The notes beneath the pieces were generated by a model that saw only the letters and a list, made by a program, of their open reading frames with translations, searched no databases and was not told the DNA's origin. Shown here piece by piece: positions 63,704 to 64,000 of a stretch of 64,000 nucleotides of DNA; position 1 is the stretch's first letter; each line of letters starts with the position of its first letter. The translations under genes were made by a program, and so were the position numbers. The stretch is from Xenorhabdus sp014467285 (GTDB taxonomy: Bacteria; Pseudomonadota; Gammaproteobacteria; Enterobacterales; Enterobacteriaceae): assembly GCF_014467285.1 (NCBI RefSeq), contig NZ_NKHR01000020.1, positions 6,034-70,033 on the forward strand, given 5' to 3'.

Positions 63704-64000
63704 TCATTCACAGTCTAAATATGTCGAAGGAGGAACGGTATCAATCTGACCTTTCCAAGTCTGACTAACAATATTATCAGAATCTATGTTCACGGTATAA
63801 TAGAAATAAATTTCCCCGTGATGAAAATTATCAAATGAATCATTACCAGCAAGATATGTTTGTGGTATGCCTATTAAGTGCTCAAGAAAAATTAATTGCA
63901 AATTGATCACCATAACCTTCCAATAACGTATTTAGCTCATACTCCATGGTATCTTGAGTCCAGGTGATAAAACGTCGCCAGTGATATTTGGCTTGTTTCC
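63704..64000 (-). pseudogene. Frameshifted gene fragment at the right edge, family unknown
   Basis: A minus-strand frame enters from the right edge and reads KYHWRRFITWTQDTMEYELN and LLEGYGDQFAINFS, then stops at 63882. Shifting by one base at a T5 run next to the stop gives a second protein-like frame (HLIGIPQTYLAGNDSFDNFH, GEIYFYYTVNIDSDNIVSQT) that runs to 63704 and ends TVPPSTYLDCE. The two together look like one C-terminus split by a frameshift. I do not recognise the family. Alternatively the first stop is real and the rest is chance. Confidence 0.45.

Noticed and set aside
1..64000. CRISPR arrays, insertion sequences, transposases or rRNA
   Set aside because: No regularly spaced direct repeats, transposase genes or rRNA sequence were seen.

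Overview
The window is a piece of an enterobacterial chromosome, most likely Xenorhabdus (Morganellaceae, insect-pathogenic; Photorhabdus is the closest alternative). Housekeeping proteins match the enterobacterial versions closely. Intergenic DNA is AT-rich, an ERIC element is present, and the gene order follows blocks of the E. coli chromosome with Morganellaceae-style losses. The assignment is from memory of the families; no search was run.

Region 1 (1-15.4 kb): a type VI secretion system. Thirteen minus-strand genes with overlapping or nearly touching ends run tssB-tssC-tssE-tssF-tssG-tagH(fha)-tssJ-tssK-tssL-tssH(clpV)-vasH-like-tagO(vasI)-tssA, and tssA is cut by the left window edge. 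hcp (tssD) is transcribed the other way across a 0.9 kb AT-rich gap. tssM and vgrG are not in view and presumably lie left of the window. The VasH-like regulator keeps the GAF and Fis-type DNA-binding parts but has no AAA+ sigma-54 activation domain.

Region 2 (15.4-22.3 kb): a two-partner secretion pair, an outer-membrane TpsB transporter and a 1485-residue TpsA exoprotein of the ShlA/HpmA/XhlA haemolysin type.

Region 3 (22.4-39.8 kb): a shrunken copy of the E. coli yhjD-glyQ-tag segment. It holds yhjD, a tautomerase, yhjJ, a yhjK remnant without its GGDEF/EAL domains, dppABCDF, a pocket of small unknown genes, tRNA-Pro(UGG), glyS, glyQ, tag and avtA. The cellulose (bcs) genes and dctA found here in E. 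coli are absent.

Region 4 (40.1-62.2 kb): conserved core: yidE, yidQ and yidR (no ibpAB between them), then yicG, ligB, gmk, rpoZ, spoT, trmH, recG, gltS, xanP, yicH, followed by fabY, dtd, yihX and typA (no rbn). An ERIC element sits between trmH and recG and supplies the trmH stop codon. A good PurR-like operator precedes xanP.

Region 5 (62.2-64 kb): AT-rich accessory DNA upstream of typA, with a small protein of two Ig-like repeats and a frameshifted gene fragment at the right edge.

The two virulence loci (T6SS and TPS) are adjacent and inserted next to core genes. The small genes between dppA and the tRNA and those beyond typA are the least explained parts of the window.
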